Source: Flavobacteriales bacterium
GTDB lineage: Bacteria > Bacteroidota > Bacteroidia > Flavobacteriales > UBA7312
Assembly (NCBI GenBank): GCA_002862585.1
Contig: PKDP01000104.1
Location: 1-14,810 of the forward strand
Length of the DNA stretch: 14,810 nucleotides
Reading direction: 5' to 3'
The notes below the pieces were generated by a model. The model did no database searches, was not told the origin of the DNA, and saw only the letters and a list, made by a program, of their open reading frames with translations. Made by a program: the position numbers and the translations under genes. Shown here piece after piece: positions 1 to 7,745 of the stretch. Within the stretch, counting starts at the first letter, position 1; each line of letters opens with the position of its first letter.

Positions 1-425
1 ATACCATAAGTTGCTTTTTCACTTGGCAGATACTTCTCTCCCCAAATAACCAAACTGAAGGAGTATATAACGAAAGCTAAAATGACATTTACAGTAACAC
101 CACCAAGCATAATAATAAGTCGTTGCCAAGCTGGTTTTGAACGAAACTCCCAAGACTGAGGCTCTTTCTTCATTTGATCAGTATCCATAGACTCATCAAT
201 CATTCCAGATATTTTCACGTAGCCCCCTAGAGGAAGCCAACCGACACCGTATTCAGTATCACCAACTTTCTTTTTAAACAAAGAAAACCAAGGGTCAAAG
301 AAAAGGTAAAACTTTTCTACTCGTGTTTTGAATAGTTTTGCGGGGATAAAGTGACCCAGCTCATGTAAAATTACAAGGATCGATAAACTTAAAAGAAGTT
401 GACCTGCTTTTACTAGTATTTCCAT
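1..425 (-). CDS. rseP: RIP metalloprotease RseP (site-2 protease), N-terminal part, cut by window edge
   Basis: This is the N-terminal 141 residues of an intramembrane zinc metalloprotease of the RseP/site-2 protease family. These enzymes cut membrane-bound substrates such as anti-sigma factors inside the lipid bilayer. The translation starts MEILVKAGQ. The first membrane helix carries the zinc-binding HELGH motif with ligands H21 and H25 and catalytic E22. A family-typical GVGWLPLGGYVKISG segment follows at about residues 60-74, then a second membrane segment starting near MLGGVTVNVILA (about residues 106-117), where the family has its conserved LAGP..N motif. The PDZ domain and the second active-site motif lie beyond the left edge. 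The ATG directly follows the dxr stop codon (TAA then ATG, no gap), so the two are very likely co-transcribed and translationally coupled. rseP next to dxr is a common arrangement in bacteria. Confidence 0.95.
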   Translation of the reverse strand, partial: MEILVKAGQLLLSLSILVILHELGHFIPAKLFKTRVEKFYLFFDPWFSLFKKKVGDTEYGVGWLPLGGYVKISGMIDESMDTDQMKKEPQSWEFRSKPAWQRLIIMLGGVTVNVILAFVIYSFSLVIWGEKYLPSEKATYG

Positions 426-1586
426 TTATTTGATTAATTCATTAGCTAACATTCGGCCCTGCTCATTTGTCGATACAAAATCATCGTACGTAGGAACGGC
501 GACAAAAGTACTCTTTTCCATACAATTTTCAATGACATCCGACATTTCTAAAAATCCAATTTTATCTTTCAAGAAAGCCTCAACAACAACTTCGTTAGCA
601 GCGTTCAGAACACAGGCCACATTTCCGCCTTTTGACATTGCTTTATAGGCTAAAGATAGGTTTCTAAAGGTTTCAACATCTGGTTTTTCAAAAGTTAAAC
701 TGGGGCATTCCACAAAATTGAAACGGGGGAAGTTTGATTTTATTCTTTGTGGGTAGCCAAGGGCATATTGAATAGGCAGCTTCATGTCTGGCAAGCCCAT
801 TTGTGCCTTCATAGAGCCATCTTCAAATTGTACAATTGAGTGAATAATAGATTGCGGGTGAACAACAACATCAATCTGTTCTTCCTTTAAGCCAAACAGC
901 CATTTTGCTTCAATAACCTCAAGTCCTTTATTCATTAAACTGGCAGAGTCAATGGTTATTTTTGCACCCATATCCCAATTCGGATGTTTTAAGGCTTGTT
1001 GCTTACTTACACTAATGAGCTTATCTTTTTTCCATCCTCTAAAAGGACCGCCTGATGCGGTGAGGTATATTTTTTCAATAGGGTTGTGAAACTCACCCAC
1101 TAAACACTGAAAAATAGCAGAATGTTCAGAGTCTACCGGATAAATATTTACTCCATTTTCTTTAGCAAGAGCTGTTATTAAAGAACCCGCAACAACTAAA
1201 GTTTCTTTATTTGCTAGCGCGATGCTCTTTTTAGCTTTAATTGCGTTAATGGTAGGCTTCAGGCCAGAATAACCCACTAATGCCGTAAGAACAACATCAA
1301 TAGTGTCCATTTCAACAACCTGAGACAAAGAATCCACACCGGCATAAACCTTTATGTCTGACGAGCCTAAAGCGCCCTTTACCTCGTTATACTTATTCTC
1401 ATTGGCAATTACTACTGCATTTGGCTTGTGTTTTAAAGCTTGTTGGATGAGTAGTTCACTGTTGGAATTAGCTGTAAGAACTTCAACCTCAAACAAATCT
1501 TGGTTTGCCTCGATTACATCAAGTGCTTGAGTTCCAATCGAGCCGGTAGAGCCTAAGATTGCAACATGTTTTTTTGTTTTATCCAT
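426..1586 (-). CDS. dxr: 1-deoxy-D-xylulose 5-phosphate reductoisomerase
   Basis: Dxr (IspC) converts 1-deoxy-D-xylulose 5-phosphate to 2-C-methyl-D-erythritol 4-phosphate with NADPH, the committed step of the MEP isoprenoid pathway in the cytosol. The 386-residue length is normal. The N-terminal NADPH-binding loop is ILGSTGSIGTQ (G12 to G18). LANKETLV at about 124-131 is a family motif. The metal ligands are visible as D152 and E154 in PVDSEH and E223 in the MNKGLEVIEA segment. TASGGPFR (177-184) and the active-site H201 in HPNWDMG are also present, so the enzyme should be active. The ATG overlaps the stop codon of the upstream GH3 gene by 8 nt, and the stop abuts the rseP start. The gene is therefore in the middle of a compact minus-strand operon. 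No promoter of its own is seen. Confidence 0.98.
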   Translation of the reverse strand: MDKTKKHVAILGSTGSIGTQALDVIEANQDLFEVEVLTANSNSELLIQQALKHKPNAVVIANENKYNEVKGALGSSDIKVYAGVDSLSQVVEMDTIDVVLTALVGYSGLKPTINAIKAKKSIALANKETLVVAGSLITALAKENGVNIYPVDSEHSAIFQCLVGEFHNPIEKIYLTASGGPFRGWKKDKLISVSKQQALKHPNWDMGAKITIDSASLMNKGLEVIEAKWLFGLKEEQIDVVVHPQSIIHSIVQFEDGSMKAQMGLPDMKLPIQYALGYPQRIKSNFPRFNFVECPSLTFEKPDVETFRNLSLAYKAMSKGGNVACVLNAANEVVVEAFLKDKIGFLEMSDVIENCMEKSTFVAVPTYDDFVSTNEQGRMLANELIK

Positions 1587-3078
1587 TTTTAAAATCGGTT
1601 AAGCCGTCTGCAAGTTTACGATTATTTGATAAACGAGGGGGTTTGTTTTGACCGCCTAATTTTCCAATGGACTTCATGTAGTTGTAAAACCCACCGTCAT
1701 TTACTTTGTTTATGAGTAAAGGCCTCAAAACATTACCGCTGACTAAGTCATCATAGTAGCTATTTTGTGAACACATAAAACCATTAAGAGTTTTACTAAA
1801 ACCCTGCATGTCTTTAGGCTCTGATTTAAACTCGATAAACCACTCATGATAAGGCAAGCCCTCTACAGGGTTTACTTGAGGGGCAACATGAAACTCATTT
1901 ATTATTGCTTCAGGGTGCGCCTCTAACGTTTGCTGAACAGCTTTCTCAACCTCTTTTCCTATAACGTGCTCACCAAAAGCTGATGTAAAATGTTTGATGC
2001 GCCCACTTACAACAATTCTGTATGGCTTTGTAGAAACAAATCGTACTGTATCACCAATATTATAACCCCAAAGACCTGCGTTGGTGTTTAATATTACAAC
2101 ATAATCTTTTTCGAGCTCAACACTTTTAAGAGATATTCGTTTTCTATTGTCTTCAAAAAACCGACTTGCTTCTATAAATTCAAAAAAGATACCATGATTA
2201 ACACATAAAAGTAAACCCTCTTCTTTTTGACTATCTTGATAAGCTATAAACCCTTCAGAGGAAGGGTATGTTTCAACGCTTGGCAGTTGTTTTCCAACCA
2301 ACTCTAAGAATTTACTTTTGTAGGGTTCGAAATTAACGCCGCCAAACACAAATAAAGAAAATTTAGGAAAGACCTCAGAAATAGTCTTGCCAGTTTTTTT
2401 GTGAATCCTTTCGAAATACATTTGAACCCAGGGCGGGATACCACTAATTAAACACATTGGCTGTTCAATAGTTTCATCTACAATTGCGTCTATTTTTTTC
2501 TCCCAATCTTCAACACAATTGGTTTTAAAGGATGGAAGGTTATTGAGTTTTAAATACCAAGGCATGTGGTGAGCTACAATTCCTGACAATCTTCCCGTTG
2601 GAATTCCTTTGATGTAATCTAAGTGTGGACTACCTTGAATAAATATCGTTTTACCCTCTAAAAAGGAGGTGTCTTTAGTCTCGCTTATATAACTCAACAA
2701 AGCCTCCTTTGCCCCCTTTAAGTGATAAGGCATAGAAGAGTTAGAAATAGGAATATATTTTGTTCCAGAGGTTGTTCCAGAGGTTTTTGTAAAATAAAGA
2801 GGCTTACCCTTCCACAATATGTTTTTTTCTCCTTTAAGCACCCTGTTTATATACGGTTTTAGCGCTTCATAATCTCTTATTGGCACACTATTTTTAAAAT
2901 CTTCGTAAGTCGTTATTTTTTCAAAAGAATGGTCTTTTCCAAATTGGGTGTTTTTGGCGGAGTTTAATAGCTCGCGGAGCAGTTTTTCTTGATGCTTTAT
3001 AGGTCTATCAATCCACTTTTTATTTTTTTTACGCACCCAATTTGCATAAGGAAGACTTAAAAAAGAAAGTAAACTCAT
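1579..3078 (-). CDS. GH3 auxin-responsive promoter family protein (acyl-adenylating enzyme)
   Basis: This 499-residue protein belongs to the GH3 branch of the ANL adenylating enzymes. The plant members join amino acids to jasmonate, auxin or benzoate through an acyl-adenylate. Bacterial homologues are widespread in Bacteroidota, but I know of no established substrate. Visible motifs are the phosphate-binding loop FTKTSGTTSGTK (96-107), the middle-domain segment ETYPSSEGFIAYQD (269-282), the nucleotide-binding NTNAGLWGYNIGDTVRF (331-347) and the hinge-like SGRIKHFTSAFGEHV (358-372) leading into the small C-terminal domain. All main catalytic motifs look intact, so I infer an active ATP-dependent ligase or acyl-adenylate former. 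There is no signal peptide, so it is probably cytosolic. It sits 4 nt after the M23 peptidase gene and overlaps dxr by 8 nt. The family assignment is firm; the function is unknown. Confidence 0.92.
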   Translation of the reverse strand: MSLLSFLSLPYANWVRKKNKKWIDRPIKHQEKLLRELLNSAKNTQFGKDHSFEKITTYEDFKNSVPIRDYEALKPYINRVLKGEKNILWKGKPLYFTKTSGTTSGTKYIPISNSSMPYHLKGAKEALLSYISETKDTSFLEGKTIFIQGSPHLDYIKGIPTGRLSGIVAHHMPWYLKLNNLPSFKTNCVEDWEKKIDAIVDETIEQPMCLISGIPPWVQMYFERIHKKTGKTISEVFPKFSLFVFGGVNFEPYKSKFLELVGKQLPSVETYPSSEGFIAYQDSQKEEGLLLCVNHGIFFEFIEASRFFEDNRKRISLKSVELEKDYVVILNTNAGLWGYNIGDTVRFVSTKPYRIVVSGRIKHFTSAFGEHVIGKEVEKAVQQTLEAHPEAIINEFHVAPQVNPVEGLPYHEWFIEFKSEPKDMQGFSKTLNGFMCSQNSYYDDLVSGNVLRPLLINKVNDGGFYNYMKSIGKLGGQNKPPRLSNNRKLADGLTDFKNG

Positions 3079-3082
3079 AAAG

Positions 3083-3949
3083 TTAAAAAAGGATGTATTT
3101 TTCAGGGTTTACAGCCTGATTATTGTGCCACAATTCAAAGTGAAGGTGTGGGCCGCTTGACCATTTGCCCGAGTTTCCAATAATGGCTATTGACTCGCCA
3201 ACAGTGACTGTTTCTCCTTGTTGTTTTAATAACGCCGAATTGTGTTTGTAAATAGAAACGAAATTATTGGCGTGTTGAATAGCAATGACGTTTCCAGTCT
3301 CTGAAGTCCAAGAGGAAAAAACAACCATTCCACCCAAAGTACTTTTTATTAATTCATTTTCTTTTGATACAACATCAACACCGTAATGTTTTTCATCAGC
3401 GTTAAAAGATTGTGTTACTAGTCCGTCAACAGGCTTAAAAAACAAAAGCTTTTCAAGCGTTAAGTTATCAGAGCTTTCAGAACTGAAGAAATTAAAGCGG
3501 TCTTCGGACTCTATACGCTCTCTCAACATGGAATCCTCATAAACACGCTCTACTGCACCATCGTTTTGAAAACTCATATTTTCTGGAACATAAAAATTAG
3601 TTGTGTCAACAGGCACCCCCTCAATTATATTTATGATGTTTTGTAAGTAGCGTTCTCTACTGTCCAATTTTATTTTTAAGGAGTCTGAAAGCTGATTTAG
3701 ACTCACCATTTGACGCCTAATGTTTGTACTGGTATATCCAGGAATATATTCTCGTAATGAGCTAAACGCAATTATTAAGGTTGTGCCACCAATTAGCAAT
3801 GTTAAAGATACACAAGTCAATAAAAAAATATTTAGCCTAGACATATTAAATGCTAAACGCTCTTCAAAGGTTTCACTGTTTAAAACAACGAAACGATATT
3901 TAAAGCGCCACTTTTTCCAAAACGATTGTTTTTTATTTCCGTCTGACAT
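3083..3949 (-). CDS. Membrane-anchored M23 family (LytM-type) metallopeptidase
   Basis: This is a 288-residue cell-wall endopeptidase with the layout of an inner-membrane protein facing the periplasm. Residues 1-38 form a strongly basic cytoplasmic tail (WKKWRFKYRFVVLN). Residues about 39-63 are a single membrane helix, 70-165 a probable helical stalk, and 170-288 the M23 domain. The zinc ligands and catalytic residues are all present: HYGVD (H188, D192), H236 in YKHN, and HLHF (H268, H270). It is therefore expected to cleave peptidoglycan cross-links, rather than being a degenerate EnvC/NlpD-like activator. It is the first gene of the minus-strand cluster with GH3, dxr and rseP, and is divergent from the SprE/PorW gene. 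A peptidase of this design close to a bactofilin (6671-7090) recalls the bactofilin-M23 pairs known in other phyla. That functional link is inference. Confidence 0.93.
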   Translation of the reverse strand: MSDGNKKQSFWKKWRFKYRFVVLNSETFEERLAFNMSRLNIFLLTCVSLTLLIGGTTLIIAFSSLREYIPGYTSTNIRRQMVSLNQLSDSLKIKLDSRERYLQNIINIIEGVPVDTTNFYVPENMSFQNDGAVERVYEDSMLRERIESEDRFNFFSSESSDNLTLEKLLFFKPVDGLVTQSFNADEKHYGVDVVSKENELIKSTLGGMVVFSSWTSETGNVIAIQHANNFVSIYKHNSALLKQQGETVTVGESIAIIGNSGKWSSGPHLHFELWHNNQAVNPEKYILF

Positions 3950-4015
3950 AATCGCTGCAAATATCCTAAATTTTTAACTTACATCACTTAAATACTATTA
4001 TTCAGAAAATTAAAA

Positions 4016-4023
4016 TAATTTTG
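4016..4023 (+). promoter_or_regulatory. Bacteroidota -7 promoter element before sprE/porW
   Basis: TAATTTTG matches the Bacteroidota housekeeping -7 consensus TAnnTTTG exactly. It lies in the 96-nt divergent gap between the M23 peptidase and SprE/PorW genes. I see no clear TTG (-33) at the usual distance. Transcription would start near 4029-4031. That is on top of the upstream TTG codon at 4028 and so favours the ATG at 4046 as the real start. Confidence 0.5.
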
Positions 4024-4045
4024 CCGATTGAAAGTTATTGCAATA

Positions 4046-6625
4046 ATGTATAACAAAGGTGTTAATTCTGTTCGTTTAAGTGTGCTAGTGTTTTTACTAG
4101 TTCTTTTGGGCTCGTGCAAAACTACCAAAAACACCTTCCTCAATAGAAACTTTCATAATACTACAACGAGATACAACTGGTATTTTAACGCTAACGAAAG
4201 CTACAAATCGGGGGTTAAAAAACTGCAAGGGCAAAGCAAGGATGACTTCAATCAACTACTAAGTGTATACCCATTAGGCACTAAAAAAGAAGCCCAAAGC
4301 GTATCACCACAGATGGATAAGGCACTAAAAAAGTGTGCTGTAGCCATTAACAAACACTCCATGCTAATCAAGGGAAAAGAATATAACCGTTGGATTGACA
4401 ATTCCTACCTACTTATCGGAAAGTCATACTTCTACAAGCAAGAATACATTAAAGCGGTTGAAGCTTTTCGTTTGGTAAGTCGTCAGTTTTTAGGTGATAT
4501 TACTTTTTATGAAGCCTTTATCTGGTTGATTAATACCTATGTTGAAATGAACGACTTCAGCTCGGCAGATTTAGTTATTGAAAACGTTTTAATGGACGAA
4601 ACATTTCCTCAAGACCTTAACCAACAACTATCATTAGCTCTTGCTAATTACCATATTGCTATTGAAGATTATGACCTTGCTATTGAAGAGCTGAACACTG
4701 CCGTTTCTTTAACCAAAAAGAAAAGAGAAAAATCAAGGGGCCTATTCATCTTAGCCCAACTGTATTCTATGCAGGACAATTTTGCTTTGGCAACCGACTA
4801 TTTTACTAAAGTTATTCGTACTAGCCCTGACTATGAAATGGTCTTTAACGCAAAAATTAACAGAGCACGTTCTTTCGATACATCTACAGGGGGTTCCGAT
4901 GTCATTATTGCTGAACTTCAAAAAATGCTTAAGGATGATAAAAATAAAGAGTTTTTAGATGTTATTTACTTTGGTTTGGCAGAGCTTAGCAATCGACAAA
5001 ATAAAATTAAGGAAGCTATTCCGCTTTACGAACTGTCAGTTTCTACTAGCGTAAAAAATGATGCCCAAAAAGCTCTTTCTAGTGTAATCTTGGCAGACAT
5101 TTATTACGACAAACAAAGTTATCGTCCCTCCCAAGCTTATTATGATACAGCTGTGGTCTTTATGAATTCACAAAACCAGAGGTACAAAAACGCTCAACAA
5201 AAACAACTTACACTGACAGAGCTTATTTCAAATTTAGACATTATAGAAAATCAAGATAGCCTTCAGCGCATAGCTCTTATGCCAGAAAAAGAGAGAACCG
5301 CCTTTGTTGATGATTTGATTAGAAAAATTGAGGAAGAGGAGCGAAAAGAGAAAGAGCTGGAAAACCAAAGACGCTCTGAGAATAACTTTTTTACTGATCG
5401 CACACAATCTCAAAACAAGTTTAACGTCAATCAAAATCGAGGTGGAGGATGGTATTTTGACAACCCTAACACACTAAGCTTTGGCTTTTCTGAATTCAAA
5501 AGAAAGTGGGGAAAAAGAAAGTTAGAAGACAATTGGAGGCGCTCAAACAAGAAAACACTAAGTGTAGAAGAGGCCCTAGCAGATACTATAGATGCAGATG
5601 TTTTTGACCCAAAAAATAGGGATTCGTACATTAAAAACCTGCCGCTTACCATAGACGCTATAAAAGCCTCAAACAACATGATTGTTGAGGCGTATTTTGA
5701 TGCTGGAGTTATATATAAAGAACAACTTGAAGATGTTCCACAAGCTATTAAAACCTTTGAAACACTAAACGACAGGTTTCCGTTTAGTGAAAACAGGGTA
5801 ATGGTCTTGTATTTTTTGCATCGTCTACACGATGAAAAAGGAAATATTGATTTTGCTGATGACTATAAAGATCAGCTGATTAAAGAATTTCCAAACAGCG
5901 ATTACGCAAAGCTAGTTATGGACCCTTCTTATATGCAAGAGCTATCGGAAGCAAACTCTAGCCTTCAATCTCAATATGAGCAGGCTTTTACGCTTTACAA
6001 CCGTTCAAAATATAAAGAGTGTGTAGCAATTTGTAAACGTGTCAACACAAAGAACCCAAACAATTTACTGTATCCAAATTTTGATTTTTTGAGTACTCAA
6101 GCAAACGCTCATAAGTCTAATAAAAATACCTATATAGCGAATTTGGAACACATCATCCAAAAGTACCCAAAACACAGTGTTGCAGAATCTGCAAAACAAA
6201 TACTATCCTTGCTCAAAATGGAGGCTGATTCAGAAGATATCTCACCCTTTGAAGGAGACAGTCCATATGTTGTAAAGCCAGATGCGGCTCACTACTTCAT
6301 TTTGCTTTTCAACGACTACGACCTTGAGTTAAGCATTGCTAAATCTACACTTTCGGACTACCACTCAGAGTATTACAGGTTAGCCCGCTTAAATATCAGT
6401 AGCTTACTATTTAAAGAGCACACACACCTCATAACAATTAGAGAGTTTGGTAATCAAGCTAAAGCAATGGAATATTATCAAGCCTTTCAGAATGGTGATG
6501 TTCGTGGGGTGTTTGGGGGTGATTACACAGCGTTTGTAATTGCAGGACCAAACTTTCCCTATTTCTTCAAGAATAAAGATGTAGAGGGGTATAATAAAAT
6601 GTTCAAGGAGAATTATAAAAACTAA
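4046..6625 (+). CDS. porW: SprE/PorW-type TPR lipoprotein of the type IX secretion / gliding system
   Basis: This long TPR lipoprotein (859 residues from the ATG) resembles SprE of gliding flavobacteria and PorW of Porphyromonas. These are needed for type IX secretion of surface adhesins and, in gliders, for motility. A type II signal peptide ends at a lipobox LLGSC with C24 as the lipidated residue. Directly after it comes the family-typical segment NTTTRYNWYFNANESY. TPR-like helical repeats fill about residues 95-400. A charged linker rich in E, K and R follows (about 425-460), then further TPR-like repeats around 555-730 and a C-terminal globular part. The open frame extends 18 nt upstream to a TTG at 4028. 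I chose ATG 4046 because it gives a compact signal peptide and lies just downstream of a -7 element. Symbol sprE would be equally valid. The family call rests on remembered motifs, not a search. Confidence 0.85.
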   Translation: MYNKGVNSVRLSVLVFLLVLLGSCKTTKNTFLNRNFHNTTTRYNWYFNANESYKSGVKKLQGQSKDDFNQLLSVYPLGTKKEAQSVSPQMDKALKKCAVAINKHSMLIKGKEYNRWIDNSYLLIGKSYFYKQEYIKAVEAFRLVSRQFLGDITFYEAFIWLINTYVEMNDFSSADLVIENVLMDETFPQDLNQQLSLALANYHIAIEDYDLAIEELNTAVSLTKKKREKSRGLFILAQLYSMQDNFALATDYFTKVIRTSPDYEMVFNAKINRARSFDTSTGGSDVIIAELQKMLKDDKNKEFLDVIYFGLAELSNRQNKIKEAIPLYELSVSTSVKNDAQKALSSVILADIYYDKQSYRPSQAYYDTAVVFMNSQNQRYKNAQQKQLTLTELISNLDIIENQDSLQRIALMPEKERTAFVDDLIRKIEEEERKEKELENQRRSENNFFTDRTQSQNKFNVNQNRGGGWYFDNPNTLSFGFSEFKRKWGKRKLEDNWRRSNKKTLSVEEALADTIDADVFDPKNRDSYIKNLPLTIDAIKASNNMIVEAYFDAGVIYKEQLEDVPQAIKTFETLNDRFPFSENRVMVLYFLHRLHDEKGNIDFADDYKDQLIKEFPNSDYAKLVMDPSYMQELSEANSSLQSQYEQAFTLYNRSKYKECVAICKRVNTKNPNNLLYPNFDFLSTQANAHKSNKNTYIANLEHIIQKYPKHSVAESAKQILSLLKMEADSEDISPFEGDSPYVVKPDAAHYFILLFNDYDLELSIAKSTLSDYHSEYYRLARLNISSLLFKEHTHLITIREFGNQAKAMEYYQAFQNGDVRGVFGGDYTAFVIAGPNFPYFFKNKDVEGYNKMFKENYKN

Positions 6626-6643
6626 TCCAGATTAGTTTTTATA
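6614..6643. terminator. Hairpin over the SprE/PorW stop codon, probable terminator
   Basis: A 13-bp perfect inverted repeat (6614-6626 pairing with 6631-6643) with a 4-nt CCAG loop spans the stop codon of the SprE/PorW gene. Its right arm carries a run of five T and is followed by more A/T. The stem is AT-rich, so termination may be partial. The last two bases of the right arm overlap the -7 element of the next gene. Confidence 0.5.
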
Positions 6644-6649
6644 TATTTG
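6642..6649 (+). promoter_or_regulatory. Bacteroidota -7 promoter element before the bactofilin gene
   Basis: TATATTTG is an exact match to TAnnTTTG, 21 nt before the bactofilin ATG. It predicts a start of transcription near 6655 and a leader of about 15 nt. No clear TTG -33 element is seen at the usual distance. The overlap with the hairpin of the upstream gene suggests that the bactofilin is transcribed separately from SprE/PorW. Confidence 0.5.
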
Positions 6650-6670
6650 TAGGACCAAAAACGAATTCAA

Positions 6671-7090
6671 ATGTTTTCAAATAATAAAGATAAAAGCATG
6701 GCAAAACAATTAGACAACACAGGAGTAGTTAACTTAATCGGAGTCGGAACAACTATTGACGGAGAAGTTACATCCTCTGGCGACATTAGAGTTGACGGCA
6801 GATTATCAGGCTCAATTAACACCAAAGGAAAGGTAGTTATAGGTTCAACAGGCATTGTTGAGGGCAATGTTATCGCATCAAATGCGGATATTTCTGGTGA
6901 GTTAAAAGGAGCTATCTCTGTTGCTGAATTATTGTCTCTTAAATCAACAGCTAAATTGGATGGCGATATTGTGACTAATAAATTAGCCATAGAGCCAGGA
7001 GCAGCCTTCACGGGTTCTTGTAGCATGGGTGCAGTTATAAAAGATATTAGCCATGCCGGAAAACAAGAAAAACAAGAGAAAACAGCCTAA
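6671..7090 (+). CDS. Bactofilin family cytoskeletal protein
   Basis: This is a 139-residue bactofilin (DUF583). Bactofilins polymerise without nucleotide into filaments, often on the inner face of the membrane, and place cell-wall enzymes or other partners. The central right-handed beta-helix covers about residues 22-118. It is seen as short regularly spaced turns such as GVGTTIDGEV, GDIRVDGRLSGSI and GTVEGNV-like GIVEGNVIAS. Short disordered tails flank it: a polar N-terminus and a lysine/glutamate-rich C-terminus (GKQEKQEKTA). An alternative ATG at 6698 would remove nine polar residues only. The last 38 nt overlap the start of the AtpZ-like gene in another frame, so the two are translationally linked. 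A membrane-anchored M23 peptidase, a known type of bactofilin partner, lies 2.7 kb upstream on the other strand. Confidence 0.93.
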   Translation: MFSNNKDKSMAKQLDNTGVVNLIGVGTTIDGEVTSSGDIRVDGRLSGSINTKGKVVIGSTGIVEGNVIASNADISGELKGAISVAELLSLKSTAKLDGDIVTNKLAIEPGAAFTGSCSMGAVIKDISHAGKQEKQEKTA

Positions 7091-7289
7091 TCGACTTCTC
7101 ACCCTTACAATGGTTGCAACCCAAATGGGGGTCACCATTTTTTTAGGAGCCTCACTCGGTAAATATTTAGACGAAAGGTATTCTACACCAAAGCCGTGGT
7201 TTACCATATCTCTAACCTTATTTTCTTTATTGGTTTCATTATATTCAGTACTCAAGCAAGTCAACAAATTAAACGATGACGAGCATTAA
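7053..7289 (+). CDS. AtpZ/AtpI family ATP synthase accessory protein
   Basis: This is a 78-residue protein with two membrane helices (about residues 15-35 and 49-70) and a basic N-terminus (KKNKRKQPNR). It contains the family-typical phrase QMGVTIFLGASLGKYLD, with the GxxxGxxLD pattern seen in AtpZ/AtpI-type proteins encoded ahead of F0 genes. These proteins are thought to help magnesium uptake or c-ring assembly for the F-type ATP synthase. The start at ATG 7053 lies inside the bactofilin gene (38-nt overlap). A shorter start at 7110 would cut away the basic head and half of helix one, so I prefer 7053. The stop overlaps the next gene by 14 nt. Confidence 0.85.
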   Translation: MPENKKNKRKQPNRLLTLTMVATQMGVTIFLGASLGKYLDERYSTPKPWFTISLTLFSLLVSLYSVLKQVNKLNDDEH

Positions 7290-7671
7290 GTTTATTTTTA
7301 ATTTCAGCTGGAAATTAGTGGCGGCACTGCTTATTACGCTTGCCACACAGATTTTGATTTACAATCAATTAGAGCTTATTATCAGTTTTAATGCTCTTTT
7401 GTTTTCAAATATTTTTAACTTTTTCATGGCTTTGCTTGCCGTATTTTTGATATACAAGCTACGCTATACTCACACTCAAAGTTTAGGCTATATATTTTTA
7501 CTTTCGACCCTATTTAAGTTTTTGGGGTTTTATTTATTTCTTTCGCCGATATTGAATGAATTTTATTCAGAAGCTAATCGCTTCAGCGGCTTTATGTTGT
7601 TTTTCATCTCATATGTAACGGCTTTAATAGTCGAAATTCGATGTTTAATAAAGCTTTTAAATGAGCTTTAA
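7276..7671 (+). CDS. Small four-helix membrane protein, AtpI-like position
   Basis: This is a 131-residue, very hydrophobic protein with four predicted membrane helices at about residues 8-29, 34-60, 70-92 and 102-127. There are no catalytic motifs. Its start overlaps the AtpZ-like gene by 14 nt, and it lies just before atpB. In size, topology and place it corresponds to the AtpI slot of other bacteria, and I recall a flavobacterial family here (DUF6168), though I cannot confirm this by search. The overlap chain bactofilin, AtpZ-like protein and this protein suggests one transcript. I infer a role in F0 assembly from position only. Confidence 0.8.
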   Translation: MTSIKFIFNFSWKLVAALLITLATQILIYNQLELIISFNALLFSNIFNFFMALLAVFLIYKLRYTHTQSLGYIFLLSTLFKFLGFYLFLSPILNEFYSEANRFSGFMLFFISYVTALIVEIRCLIKLLNEL

Positions 7672-7745
7672 ACCTGAGAAATCACCCCTCAAAAAAAAGA
7701 CTAAAATTATTTGTCAATTTTATTTTTAGAATAAACATTAATATT

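Noticed and set aside
3958..3965. Minus-strand GATATTTG before the M23 peptidase, a one-base miss of TAnnTTTG
   Set aside because: It is not an exact match, and it would put the transcription start almost on the ATG. The true promoter of the minus-strand operon is not clear.
4028..4045. TTG start for the SprE/PorW gene, six codons upstream of the ATG
   Set aside because: The predicted transcription start from the -7 element at 4016-4023 falls on this TTG, and ATG 4046 already gives a complete lipoprotein signal peptide.
6667..7026. Open frame of 119 codons on the minus strand across the bactofilin
   Set aside because: It is a mirror of the repetitive beta-helix coding sequence with no motif or promoter.
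7701..7729. AT-only imperfect inverted repeat before atpB, considered as a terminator for the AtpI-like gene
   Set aside because: It has only six outer pairs, then mismatches, and no G/C in the stem apart from the end pair. This is likely chance in an AT-rich gap.
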